A DNA stretch of 64,000 nucleotides from CAWVSB01 sp036960375. GTDB lineage: Bacteria > Pseudomonadota > Gammaproteobacteria > Pseudomonadales > CAWVSB01. A program made the translations under genes and the position numbers. The DNA lies in the NCBI GenBank assembly GCA_036960375.1, contig JBALVY010000007.1, positions 1 to 64,000 on the forward strand. The letters run 5' to 3'. Positions 10,401 through 18,024 of the stretch are shown piece after piece (the first letter of the stretch is position 1; the number at the start of each line of letters is the position of its first letter). A model generated the notes under the pieces. It made no database searches. It saw only the letters and a list, made by a program, of their open reading frames with translations, and was not told the DNA's origin.

Positions 10401-10706
10401 TGCTTCTGGCAATATTTCGTGAAAAAAGACTGAAGCTGGATTGAATCCATCTTCATTGCCCAAAATGGTTAACTTCCAATCTACATGGTGCTCAAGGTCA
10501 ATTTGTACGGAAGTACTACCTGGATGTGGAACATCTAGCTCCAGTAAGGCAGACTTGAGGAATTGTGATGGCTGGGTAGGTGTGCCGCGCATCAATATAT
10601 TTAGTACGGGAATCGGACGAGAATCGAAAGTATGACCGTCAGGTAGACCTGAAATACGAAAATTATTGTGACTGCGCACATAATTTCCAGTGTAGAACAC
10701 GTCCAT
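7470..10706 (-). CDS. Nuclease-RecQ-like helicase fusion
   Basis: A 1078-residue protein. Residues about 120-185 resemble a Vsr/DUF559-type nuclease (RVDFYL with D137, EIDGSQH with E148, D150, H154). From about 365 follows a RecQ-family helicase: Walker A PTGGGKS (K396), DEVH box (494-497) with the RecQ loop CMSEWGHDFR, motif III LTATAS, motif V ATKAFGMGVNKRD and motif VI QEAGRAGRDGR. A winged-helix-like part follows. The zinc cysteines and HRDC domain of housekeeping RecQ are not seen, and the C-terminal 300 residues are unrecognised. The fusion and island setting suggest DNA defence rather than repair. The ATG at 10706 has a weak ribosome binding site. Confidence 0.85.
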   Translation of the reverse strand: MDVFYTGNYVRSHNNFRISGLPDGHTFDSRPIPVLNILMRGTPTQPSQFLKSALLELDVPHPGSTSVQIDLEHHVDWKLTILGNEDGFNPASVFFHEILPEALGELKFVTSLIRPECEISDIVDSIDSKRFKHQRVDFYLAAARLVIEIDGSQHEQNIGVATDRERDRFLYSNGVKTIRIPVWAATCNIKIKPYVLEILSILEEAPIVRRAHYGSVSNDDIYGLIYITIFRFQVIVLELIRLGKISLDDEIWKIEVISDIEIDFLHVAIKDLSNWFSILDSNICFPSLHIVDSDGDVKIVLRVKTRWDDRISEGVVCETDHLEYFTSETDRRLSKDYYSFIRYAESKVVWGERLSLKGLLYETFGYEEFNLGQIDIINNVTLGRDTIGLLPTGGGKSLCYQLPSIVGAGLCLVVCPIKSLMRDQVNELASIGYHRSASIDSDTPASLKEKILRDVTKGRIRFLFVSPERLQNAEFRSRVEGLSDKNLISLVVVDEVHCMSEWGHDFRTAYLTLANTIRSVCRNVPVLCLTATASQRVLKDIQEEFEISDHNVQTLSRYERPNLRFSVIECDPFGYIGPLVSKLVAEREITNEKATIVFTSFVDGRGGRGAATVKKGLESIVPTVEMFTGGPPKSFSGGSYEAYKASVQSRFKNSKFPLLVATKAFGMGVNKRDISTTIHVGLPSSLEALYQEAGRAGRDGRKSNCITLYGRSDLESARRFFGNLNMKQFANISLSDSAGDLSGHHYFIKSSIKDNQSIPPLVRRIIFELLGVKGEKAVLTSSHLKSSKRDVELALYRLYQMGVVEDWVIVDFYKGIFDVKFGLYQIKHHNDKVERFTNGSGLTARQLGDVVTAEDYSNAIVWLANIVIDHHINTRIRNRVESLRTLVDACDEYGEDSCEAFRQKIESYFSNDQSTKSLSYIVEDNGSFDSILGYLRGSPSGESALLEPKSDLDSRRFSIRRFIESYPDQLGLTLTEALIVFHSQGDNSGGKLIDRVAAFIAVTDSDIEAVVNFLSELRNLSNLDKWAMIEEDLINTVLGERGLPIYMESTRSDIATTLYLERVNSEFGNLIGDRDERI

Positions 10707-11658
10707 ATGTCACAACATCCAGTATTATGGCTATTAGGTTCGAAGTGCCAGAAACCACAACTCGTGGCTGGTATCAAATTAGCATTTGAATTCGACATTC
10801 CGCAAGATCACTTACCAAAAAACTCCAGTCCTCGAAGCTATTTCTACTTCATGTTACTAGACACGTCCTTACTCCGCTAGCTTATAATCATCATAGTCAT
10901 CCTTAGAGCATGAGAACTACTCGACTTTGCCTTTACCAATGAATAACATTACGACCACGAAAGAACCTAGGATATGAAACGCCTGCCGATAGATTTAACA
11001 CCAAACCTGTATTACCGCAACCAATTAAACTCACAACCTAAAGACGACAGAGCTAAGTTCATCGTGGATCGGCTCGAGGATAGCAGCCAAGTAAAACCAT
11101 AGGAATCTACTAGTAATGAGGATCCATTTTTACGCCGATTGAAGGCAGCATCCCAACATTGGACAGCGAGAAGAAACAGTGTCAGAATCCGTAAACTGTG
11201 GCCTGCATCCTATTTAGCAGCCTTTAGTCTACAAGGATGAAATATAGAAAAAAGGGACTCGACAAACACGGACGATAATTCTCCTGATTTTTCATTCAAT
11301 CCCCTCGGTCGCGGTCGCTCGGGTGTTTTTAGCTAATCCTGACCAAGAAAAGAGCATGGACTTGGCAAGAGGCATACCACAATCGTATTAACAGCTACTA
11401 CCCTAGGAAGCCCGAAGAGCTACATTATAGGATACTCGGTAAACCACCCTACTCAATTTCGGTAAAGCGCGGAGTTCAACGAAACCCTAAGGTAAGTTGA
11501 CTCAACTGACATTCATTTTTCGGTAATTTATTCACAAAAAATCATTGGTCACCAACATTTGTAACCCACATCATATTTCTTAAGAGTAGCAGGACGACGG
11601 AGAAAGCAATAAACCATGGCGGCTTACAGCCGCCACTAACGAAGGAGCAACAAAATGA
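10707..11658. other. Long spacer without a supported gene
   Basis: This gap lies between the helicase start and the small membrane protein. A plus-strand frame from ATG 10974 gives 42 residues to a TAG (11100-11102), then stays open to TGA at 11238-11240. It lacks a ribosome binding site and may be a remnant or chance. A GC-rich hairpin GGCGGC-ttaca-GCCGCC lies at 11618-11634, eight bases before the AAGGAG of the next gene, where it could affect translation. Nothing else is recognised. Confidence 0.5.
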
Positions 11659-12000
11659 ATGGAGATGAGAATGCTAGATAAAGATTCCGCTGTTAGCGTC
11701 GAGATTAAAGAAGAAGCCAAAGCAAGTACATTGCTTAAAGCAATGGGAGTGTCAATCACCGCTGCCGTTTGTCTGTTTTACTTTTATAAGCAATACAGCG
11801 AAGGTTACATTATCCGAGGAATGGATTATCTGAGTCAAACCATTGGAATAGTCCTTCCTGCGCTTTTAGTTGTACTAGTTTATCAAATCGGCAAAAGGTA
11901 TCGTAATTCTCAATCCAGATGGCGAGTGTTTACTTGGACGCAATTTGTGTTTCTATTGGGTCAAGTTATACCATTTCTATTACTACCCACAGCGCTTTAA
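11659..12000 (+). CDS. Small three-helix membrane protein
   Basis: A 113-residue protein with three predicted membrane segments (about 29-43, 56-76 and 92-111) and a charged, cytoplasmic-looking N-terminus. Family not recognised. AAGGAG at 11642-11647 serves it with an 11-base spacer. An ATG in another frame at 11655 is better spaced and would give an eight-residue peptide overlapping the true start, a possible leader or decoy. It stands alone between two spacers. Small membrane proteins in islands are often toxins or effectors, but nothing in this sequence proves it. Confidence 0.55.
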   Translation: MEMRMLDKDSAVSVEIKEEAKASTLLKAMGVSITAAVCLFYFYKQYSEGYIIRGMDYLSQTIGIVLPALLVVLVYQIGKRYRNSQSRWRVFTWTQFVFLLGQVIPFLLLPTAL

Positions 12001-12046
12001 CCGTCCTTATCATTTAGGTCGCCAGGGAAGACATGAAAAAACATGG

Positions 12047-12560
12047 ATAACTTTCACCCCACCTCTCTAGTCTCGTGCCCACTTCGACATGAGAAAGACA
12101 TGTGTTTTTTCGTACGCTAAGTTTAACCTACGCTTTCCGCGGTTATCAGTAGATTTCTAAAGTGTCGACGACTAACAGCGTAGGTCCCTGAATACCTGAC
12201 TCTCTACTAACTAAAACACAGGTTTTCGTCAGTAGAGATATTTCAACATAGGGTAATCTATTTCGTTATAGAGTCACTCCGATCTTACGTAATATTCCAT
12301 TTCCCTAGATTTTTTGGATACATTTATACCGTGCCGAATATCAATGTTAATGGGTCGATTCCAAGTATCTGTACGCCTTATATTGGCGCTTACGTCTTAT
12401 CTATACCCCTCAACACGCCTTGTCCAAAACTCCCACCCCTGGCCATCTACTTTCCCATTCCTCACAACTAACGGTGCTATTGGCTGTGATCTCTGGAACA
12501 CCAATAGCCTCGCGTCATCTTAAGTTGATGAGCCTAATAAATATCGGCCCACCAAAGAAT
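12047..12560 (+). repeat. Structured intergenic repeat module, diverged copy J4
   Basis: The spacer 12001-12838 contains a diverged copy of the module. TAGATTTCTAAA matches J3, and TCTCTACT (12201-12208) pairs perfectly with AGTAGAGA (12231-12238) around 22 bases. TGCCGAATATCA near 12333 matches the conserved block after TTGACA. A second partial copy of the upstream segment follows at about 12420-12560 (GATGAGCCTAATAAAT resembles GGTGAGCCTAATTAAAT of J1). From about 12560 to 12830 the DNA is extremely A+T-rich. Confidence 0.55.
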
Positions 12561-12779
12561 CGATTGAAAAACATGACTTTTGGATTTCAAATAAAAACAT
12601 TTCTCCAAAAAATAAAATTATTTTTCTTGAGAAAATTATTAACCACTATAAATATAGTCATAGTTTTTTCTCTTATTTTTTAACAACTTAAGAATAATAT
12701 TGATAATTTTCGGATAGTTTTATAATTATTTATACCACTTAATATATAATAAAATCAATGACTTAGCGAAATATACTTG

Positions 12780-12808
12780 TTGACATCAACCCTCTAATAA
12801 TTTTTAAT
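12780..12808 (+). promoter_or_regulatory. Sigma70-type promoter
   Basis: TTGACA (12780-12785) and TTTAAT (12803-12808) are separated by 17 bases, within an A+T-rich region 31 bases before the ATG at 12839. Confidence 0.6.
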
Positions 12809-12838
12809 TCGAATCCCTGACAACATTTCGAGAGAACA

Positions 12839-13300
12839 ATGAACAGAAGACTAGAAGACAAATTGTACGAAGACTTCAGCGAATTATTTGAGTATCCCTA
12901 CGAACTTCTTGAAGACCCGAGACCTTTTACATTTCACTGCGAAAACGGATGGTTTCTACATATTTACAATACTCTTGCAGAAGTACAGAGAGCATTACTT
13001 ACACATGCTGACGAGATGCTATTTATTTACAGCGTATACCAACACAACGGTCACTTGGAGGTTTCAGCAGCGACGAACAGGGGTAGCTTGACGTATGGCT
13101 TCATTGCACGTGCTACAGAGAGCAGCGCCCGTATTTGTGAAATATGCGGTTCTGATGGAGCAGCTCTGACACCTATGTATGACCCGCGCAGTGGTCATAT
13201 TCTAAATTACACAAGATGCGATAAACATTTAAAGACCATTTTTTCGTCTAATACAACACGAAATATCAATGCGTTCATCAGACAAGTAACGCAAATTTAG
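12839..13300 (+). CDS. Hypothetical protein with zinc-ribbon-like motif
   Basis: A 153-residue soluble protein. The N-terminal two thirds are unrecognised. Near residue 98 it has CEICG and about 30 residues later RCDKH, a C-x2-C ... C-x2-H arrangement likely to bind one zinc ion. The pattern recurs in small bacterial proteins of unknown function. A good promoter lies just upstream and AGAGA precedes the ATG. No partner gene is close. The function cannot be assigned. Confidence 0.6.
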   Translation: MNRRLEDKLYEDFSELFEYPYELLEDPRPFTFHCENGWFLHIYNTLAEVQRALLTHADEMLFIYSVYQHNGHLEVSAATNRGSLTYGFIARATESSARICEICGSDGAALTPMYDPRSGHILNYTRCDKHLKTIFSSNTTRNINAFIRQVTQI

Positions 13301-13391
13301 GGAAGTAAAATATGTATTTTTTGCTACCGTATCTACTGCTCTTCAGAACGTTATACCCGCTCGAAAGGCGCGAAAAATACTAGCCGTGATT

Positions 13392-13686
13392 ATGGAGCAT
13401 AAGAACACCAAATCGACCCAAAAGTGCGCTTACTACTCGGGAGGGGATTTATGCAGTTTGGCAGTTAACGAAGAGTATGCTTCAACAGACAACAATACAT
13501 TAAAAAAAGGTTACGGATATACCCTACGGTCCAAAGGAGGTTTTAATCTTTGATTCATTAGCGAAGAGAGACGTCTCTCGTAAAACATCAAAAAACGACT
13601 TGGTCGTCCGTGACTCAGCTAAAAATAAAGCACCTACAAAGATGTTGGAAGTTAATAGATCCAACGGATTAGCTATGACACGCTAA
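13392..13686 (+). pseudogene. Possible frameshifted small gene (A7 tract)
   Basis: An ATG frame of 53 residues (13392-13553) looks protein-like up to a run of seven A (about 13502-13508). There the +1 frame opens and continues to TAA at 13684-13686 with similar character (for example VLIFDSLAKRDVSRKTSKN). Removing one A would give one protein of about 97 residues. AAAGGAGG at 13533 lies inside the second part with no usable start after it. Either a decayed gene, a sequencing error or chance. A perfect palindrome GAGAGACGTCTCTC lies at 13566-13579. The rest of 13301-13801 shows nothing else. Confidence 0.35.
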
Positions 13687-13801
13687 AGACATTTGGCGCT
13701 TGCCAACCATGGTATCAAAGTAGGTGGTAAGGCCAAGGACGGCAATTTTGCGAGCGCCGCAGGACGTATAACGAGCCCCCCAAAAATCTCAGGACACTCA
13801 C

Positions 13802-14620
13802 ATGTTTCAACTGCTTGAAAAACTTCAGTTTGACAAAGACCCTTCCCAGATATTTTTCGTGGGTGACATCCACGGCCAGCATTTGCATCTGCTGCGTGAT
13901 CTGGAGAAGAGAGGCTTCGACCAGGAAACTGATATCTTAATCGCGACTGGTGATTTAATAGATCGAGGTCCACATTCCCGAAGCGTGCTTGGACTACTAG
14001 ACCAACCATGGTTTTTTTCAGTTGCGGGAAACCACGAGTTTATGTTGCTAGATGCTAGAGATAACTGGACTGAGCATAAATTAAAAACCCATTTCATGAA
14101 CGGTGGCGCGTGGTGCCGTCGAAATGTTGAAGGGGCAACGAGACAATTTCACATGCCATTTGTAGAAAATATTCAAGAACACGTGAGCGCCTGCGAATCG
14201 ATGCCATTGCAAATCGAATTCCAAGTTGGCAATTTTAAGGTTGGCGTCATCCACACGATTCCACGGCCCATGAAAAAATGGCCAATCACCCACCCCAGTG
14301 TTTTGATATCCGATTTTACATGGGGTAACCACCGCGGTGACTTTCGGGAAGATTACCCTCTCTCTTATACCCACCCAAATTTCGAGGGTGTGGATTTGGT
14401 AGTTACGGGGCACGACAGTGTTGAAAAGCCAATAGTTCACGAAAACGTTGCATGGATGGACACGTATGATAGAAGCGGCAAATTTTCTATTCTCAATATA
14501 CCTGACCTCATTGATCTCAAAAAAAGACAGTTGGCTCCAACCCCAAAAATCCAGGATGATGACAAGTGGATTGAGAACTATGTATTTGAAGAGCAAGACT
14601 TTGATGATGGAAGCGAGTAA
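13802..14620 (+). CDS. Metallophosphoesterase, Ser/Thr phosphatase-like
   Basis: A 272-residue protein of the calcineurin-like superfamily, close to bacterial PrpA or lambda-type protein phosphatases. Metal and phosphate motifs are in order: GDIHGQ (about 21-26), GDLIDRG (about 50-56), GNHEFM (about 77-82) and TGHDSV near 203. Such enzymes use two metal ions to hydrolyse phosphoesters in proteins or small molecules. AGGA lies seven bases before the ATG. The next phosphoesterase gene starts immediately after its stop codon, so both are co-transcribed. The substrate is unknown. Confidence 0.8.
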   Translation: MFQLLEKLQFDKDPSQIFFVGDIHGQHLHLLRDLEKRGFDQETDILIATGDLIDRGPHSRSVLGLLDQPWFFSVAGNHEFMLLDARDNWTEHKLKTHFMNGGAWCRRNVEGATRQFHMPFVENIQEHVSACESMPLQIEFQVGNFKVGVIHTIPRPMKKWPITHPSVLISDFTWGNHRGDFREDYPLSYTHPNFEGVDLVVTGHDSVEKPIVHENVAWMDTYDRSGKFSILNIPDLIDLKKRQLAPTPKIQDDDKWIENYVFEEQDFDDGSE

Positions 14621-15406
14621 ATGAAGATAGGTCTGATCAGCGATATACATATTGAAATGTATCGCGTCGATTTGTCGTGGCGCAAGTTGCTGCCTAGGGG
14701 TGTTGATGTATTAGTACTTGCAGGTGACATTTGTAACGGCACAAGAATAAAGCAAGTGATCGACCAAATCTTGGAAGTGCTTCCAGGTATTGAGATAGTG
14801 TTTGTGTGTGGCAACCACGAATTCTGGTATTCCAATATTGATGTTATCCGAACTTTTCACAGACAAATATTGACTGATTATCCAAATGTCCACTATTTGG
14901 AAAATGAATCTGTCGAAATAGATGGCATCACATTTCTTGGCTGTACGTTCTGGACTGGCTTTAATTGCTACGGTGATCCACCGATGAGAACATGTATGGT
15001 AGAAGCTCACTATGATGCTGCAGACTTCCAGTATATTAAAATTGACAGCAACAACCGTAATTTGGTCCCATCCGATATGCTGTTTATGAATGAAGCTAGT
15101 TGTAATTATTTATCTGCAGAGATACCAAAGTCGGACCCCACCAAAACGGTTGTTGTAACTCACTTCCCGCCATTACGAGAGCTGCAACACGGCACTATTG
15201 AAGAAAGCCTCATCACTCCGTATTTCCAGGCGCACGCTCCTTATTTAATAGAAGACCATAAACCTGCGCTTTGGCTGTACGGCCACAATCACTGGTCCGA
15301 AGACAGGGTTATTGGGAGCACAAGATGTATTAGCAACCAACCAGGTTACAAAAATGAGAAAGGTACGCTCGAGCGGTACAAGAAAGATCTGGTTATCGAG
15401 ATATAA
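14621..15406 (+). CDS. Calcineurin-like metallophosphoesterase
   Basis: A 261-residue phosphoesterase with all family motifs: SDIH (7-10), AGDICNG (about 34-40), GNHEFW (about 65-70), VVTHFPP (about 183-189) and GHNHW (about 222-226). The ATG directly follows the TAA of the upstream phosphatase gene without spacing. A truncated paralogue follows at 15428. The tandem arrangement suggests duplication on the island. Substrate unknown; members of this group act on nucleotides, phosphodiesters or proteins. Confidence 0.8.
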   Translation: MKIGLISDIHIEMYRVDLSWRKLLPRGVDVLVLAGDICNGTRIKQVIDQILEVLPGIEIVFVCGNHEFWYSNIDVIRTFHRQILTDYPNVHYLENESVEIDGITFLGCTFWTGFNCYGDPPMRTCMVEAHYDAADFQYIKIDSNNRNLVPSDMLFMNEASCNYLSAEIPKSDPTKTVVVTHFPPLRELQHGTIEESLITPYFQAHAPYLIEDHKPALWLYGHNHWSEDRVIGSTRCISNQPGYKNEKGTLERYKKDLVIEI

Positions 15407-15427
15407 TGTTCTACATGGAACATCCTT

Positions 15428-16021
15428 TTGAATGCGAAAAAGTTGGCGTTATATGTTGTTGTTCGTTCGTATTATCGCCAAGCCTTTGTCAGCTACCCGA
15501 ATGTGCACTACCTAGAAAATGACTCGGTTGAAATTGATGGCGTAAGATTTCTGGGCGCAACTTTCTGGTCATCATTTAACTGTTTTGGTCTTGACCGACA
15601 ATTGGCCATCATGGAAGAGATACACTATTACTGCGCCGATTTTCAATATATCAAGATTGATGACAATAATAGGCAGTTTGTTCCTTCCGACATGCTTACG
15701 CTGCATAACGAAAGCAGAGTCTTTCTTCAATCTGAGCTACCTAAATATGATCCTAAAAAGACAGTGGTCGTCACGCACTTCCCACCGCTTTTTCAGTTGA
15801 AGCACGGCACAATTAGAGTCGATATTGGCACAGCATACTTTCAAGCGCATGCTCTCGATATTGTCGAAGAGCATAAACCCGCATTTTGGCTCTATGGGCA
15901 TAATCATTGGTCAGAAAACAAAGTGATTTCCGCTACGAGGTTTGTGAGTAATCAACCTGGTTACCCTAAGGAAGACGACAGCCTAAGAAGATACCGTAAA
16001 GATTTGGTCTTAAAGATATGA
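15428..16021 (+). pseudogene. Truncated metallophosphoesterase paralogue
   Basis: An open frame of 197 residues, homologous over most of its length to the gene at 14621-15406 from about residue 88 on (YPNVHYLEN-D/E-SVEIDG). It lacks the N-terminal 85-90 residues that carry SDIH, GD and GNHE, so two of the metal-binding motifs are missing. THFPP and GHNHW remain. The first 18 residues are unrelated and the only start is TTG. Most likely the remnant of a duplicated gene whose 5' part was deleted. A regulatory role of the fragment cannot be excluded. Confidence 0.75.
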
Positions 16022-16135
16022 CTATATAAAAAAGCTGTAAACAACTCTCCACAGTCTGGCTACTGAATAGACTCTTAGGGGTTTTACACGGATAGCTACG
16101 TAAGTCTGATGGTAAACCTGTTCGTTCAATAAATT

Positions 16136-16160
16136 AAAAGTTGGCGTACGCCAACTTTTT
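16136..16160 (+). terminator. Rho-independent terminator
   Basis: AAAAGTTGGCG-TA-CGCCAACTTTTT is a perfect palindrome followed by T residues, closing the phosphoesterase group. By symmetry it could also stop minus-strand transcription from the repressor gene. The remainder of 16022-16357 contains no supported gene. Confidence 0.8.
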
Positions 16161-16357
16161 GCCAAAAAAGTGTTATTGGGGACCAAATACACTATGCCAC
16201 AATCTAGCGTTAGAACCGTTTCCTAATTTGCTAGAAAGGATATTTAAACTAATCCGACAAGCTGAGATCTATCAGCGCACAGATTCTCTCTATCCAAAGC
16301 CTCACAATCGTCTCATCAAAGGCCCTCATCCCTGTCTGCAGCTATTTGACCGCCTCT

Positions 16358-17083
16358 CTACAGTGGAAAGTAATATCCGATAACTTTCCCTACAATTTCA
16401 ATATCCTCCACATAGTGATTGTAGAGCTGGTTAATGGCGACGAGGTGTGGAAGCTCGCTTTTAGTGTGGTATTGCCTGAAGGTGATTTCGCCCTCTGAGC
16501 CTTGCCTTGCTACAACCATTGCCCCGTGCTCGCAGTTATTTCGAACCGTGGGGTCAACATAGATTGTACTGCCTTTTGGAACACCACCGCTCTTGTCGTG
16601 CATCTGATCGTCTTGAACAGTGAGTGCGAACGTCAGGTCGCTACACGGATCTGGACAAGCAATCAGTCTCTGGCTGGGAATAACTCCGTTCAAAACTAGC
16701 CTTTCCCACTCAGCCGCCTGACCCCACTTTATTATCGGAACTAGTCTGTCAGATCGATACATGCCAGCTAAAGACTTGTCTGAAATCAGTTTGTTTACGT
16801 CGTCATAGCCCGACGGTGCTTTCTCTTTCATTCCCAGCAACGGATCTCTTGTCAACGCCATGGCAGACAAAGCTTGAGCCCGCATGATATCTGGGAATTG
16901 AGTGTCTCCATCCACAATTGCGGACGATAACCAAACAGCATCGGTATAAAAATTCTTTGGTAAGGAATTTCGCCTCACCCAATTGTTATACGCTTGATAC
17001 TTCACACCAAAGAAGATAGCCATCTCGACCTTCGACCAATTTAGCGCTTTTCGACACTCCTCTACTTGTCGCATCTGATCCAT
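16358..17083 (-). CDS. S24/LexA-like island repressor, probably not self-cleaving
   Basis: A 241-residue regulator. Residues 1-60 form an HTH-like DNA-binding part and about 110-238 an S24 (LexA/CI-type) domain. Phage-type members have a cleavage site near QAGEW, a catalytic Ser in D-S-M and a Lys in TFKQ. Here these are QAAEW (A123-A124), DDQM (Q160) and TFRQ (R203). The cleavage dipeptide and both catalytic residues are therefore changed, so RecA-stimulated self-cleavage should be lost. AGGA precedes the ATG. It is divergent from the excisionase and integrase genes and probably represses them. An inverted repeat at 17122-17152 is a candidate operator. Confidence 0.8.
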   Translation of the reverse strand: MDQMRQVEECRKALNWSKVEMAIFFGVKYQAYNNWVRRNSLPKNFYTDAVWLSSAIVDGDTQFPDIMRAQALSAMALTRDPLLGMKEKAPSGYDDVNKLISDKSLAGMYRSDRLVPIIKWGQAAEWERLVLNGVIPSQRLIACPDPCSDLTFALTVQDDQMHDKSGGVPKGSTIYVDPTVRNNCEHGAMVVARQGSEGEITFRQYHTKSELPHLVAINQLYNHYVEDIEIVGKVIGYYFPL

Positions 17084-17121
17084 TAGTATTTTCCTACGTT
17101 AACTGGACGCTTACAGTATAC

Positions 17122-17152
17122 ACACAAAACAAGTAAATAATTCATTTTGTGT
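17122..17152. promoter_or_regulatory. Candidate repressor operator
   Basis: ACACAAAA (17122-17129) and TTTTGTGT (17145-17152) are perfect inverted 8-mers about 39 bases before the repressor ATG; the spacing suits a dimeric repressor. A -10-like TATACT for the repressor (minus strand, about 17115-17120) lies beside it. The rest of 17153-17540 shows no supported gene; a 57-residue frame at 17380-17553 lacks a ribosome binding site. Confidence 0.5.
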
Positions 17153-17541
17153 AATAAAAGAGTTATAAATGACGATGAGTGGGCGCGCGTTACTAACACC
17201 CTATACAGCCTTCACTTGGACTTAAGTAATGATAGCCCAGCTACCAGACACCCGAGTTAGCCGATCAGCAATCAGATACGGCCAACCTTAATCGCCAGGT
17301 TCACCCGCTAGACCATTATGGCACTTCGCAACTCTTATACGCATATCTTAACTTCAGCTCCCAACTTTGCCTTTATACCATGAATTGCCTTGAACTATTA
17401 TTACGTCGTCTTGCCATTGCCCGCACCCTCATCAGAATGGAAGTTGGAACTCTAGCCTCATATAACCAACTGAACCGCCAAGCACTAGACTCTCGTGCAC
17501 TCTTTCGCAGCCCTACGCAGGACCATTTATTCCCTCCACAC

Positions 17542-17604
17542 ACATACTCATAAGTTACTCATATAATATTCATCTTGACTTTATGAGTATATATTGTTTA
17601 TATT
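17542..17604 (+). promoter_or_regulatory. Promoter and operator-like repeats for excisionase/integrase
   Basis: TTGACT (17575-17580) with TATATT (17599-17604, 18-base spacing) forms a likely promoter. ACTCATA occurs twice just upstream and TATGAGT once between the -35 and -10 elements, giving direct and inverted copies suited to a repressor or excisionase. Confidence 0.5.
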
Positions 17605-17628
17605 GCACTCAACCTAAGGAAAACAGCA

Positions 17629-18024
17629 ATGCACAACAATAATCGATTACAAGCAAGCCCCGCCCCTATCGGAAAAAATCCCGACGAGAAAAATAAGGAA
17701 TACCCGACACCAGCCATCTACATCACCAAGGCACACAATGTATTAGGGATGGGACGAACCACATTTGAAAAACACATTAGGCCACGGCTACCTATTTACG
17801 GCGAGGACCACGTCAAGCTTGTTGATCGAAATGAACTCTTACAGGCATGGGAAGACTACAAAGAATTCTGCAGAGAACAATCACAAAAAGGGGAAAATGA
17901 TCAATGCAAAAGTCCAAGGGTTACAATCTCAATAAAAACGGCCTCTATGTCATCGACAAAAAGATCCAAGGAGACCGACTTTACGAAACGACTATCTTCA
18001 GAAAGGGCCAAGAGAAAGAAGTAG
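17629..18024 (+). CDS. HTH/excisionase-like small protein
   Basis: A 131-residue basic protein. The central part (about 30-85) resembles a winged-helix or AlpA/Xis-type DNA-binding domain (YITKAHNVLGMGRTTFEKHI, then RPRLP...VKLVDRNELLQAW). The tail is rich in S, K and R. AAGGA lies eight bases before the ATG. It overlaps the integrase gene by 121 bases in another frame. Such genes next to an integrase usually encode recombination directionality factors; that role is inferred from position and fold only. Confidence 0.65.
   Translation: MHNNNRLQASPAPIGKNPDEKNKEYPTPAIYITKAHNVLGMGRTTFEKHIRPRLPIYGEDHVKLVDRNELLQAWEDYKEFCREQSQKGENDQCKSPRVTISIKTASMSSTKRSKETDFTKRLSSERAKRKK

Noticed and set aside
10974..11240. 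Frame of 42 residues, TAG, then 45 more open codons
   Set aside because: No ribosome binding site and openness of this length is expected by chance; kept only as a note in the spacer entry.
17380..17553. 57-residue frame between repressor and excisionase-like gene
   Set aside because: No ribosome binding site, unusual composition, and it lies in a control region.
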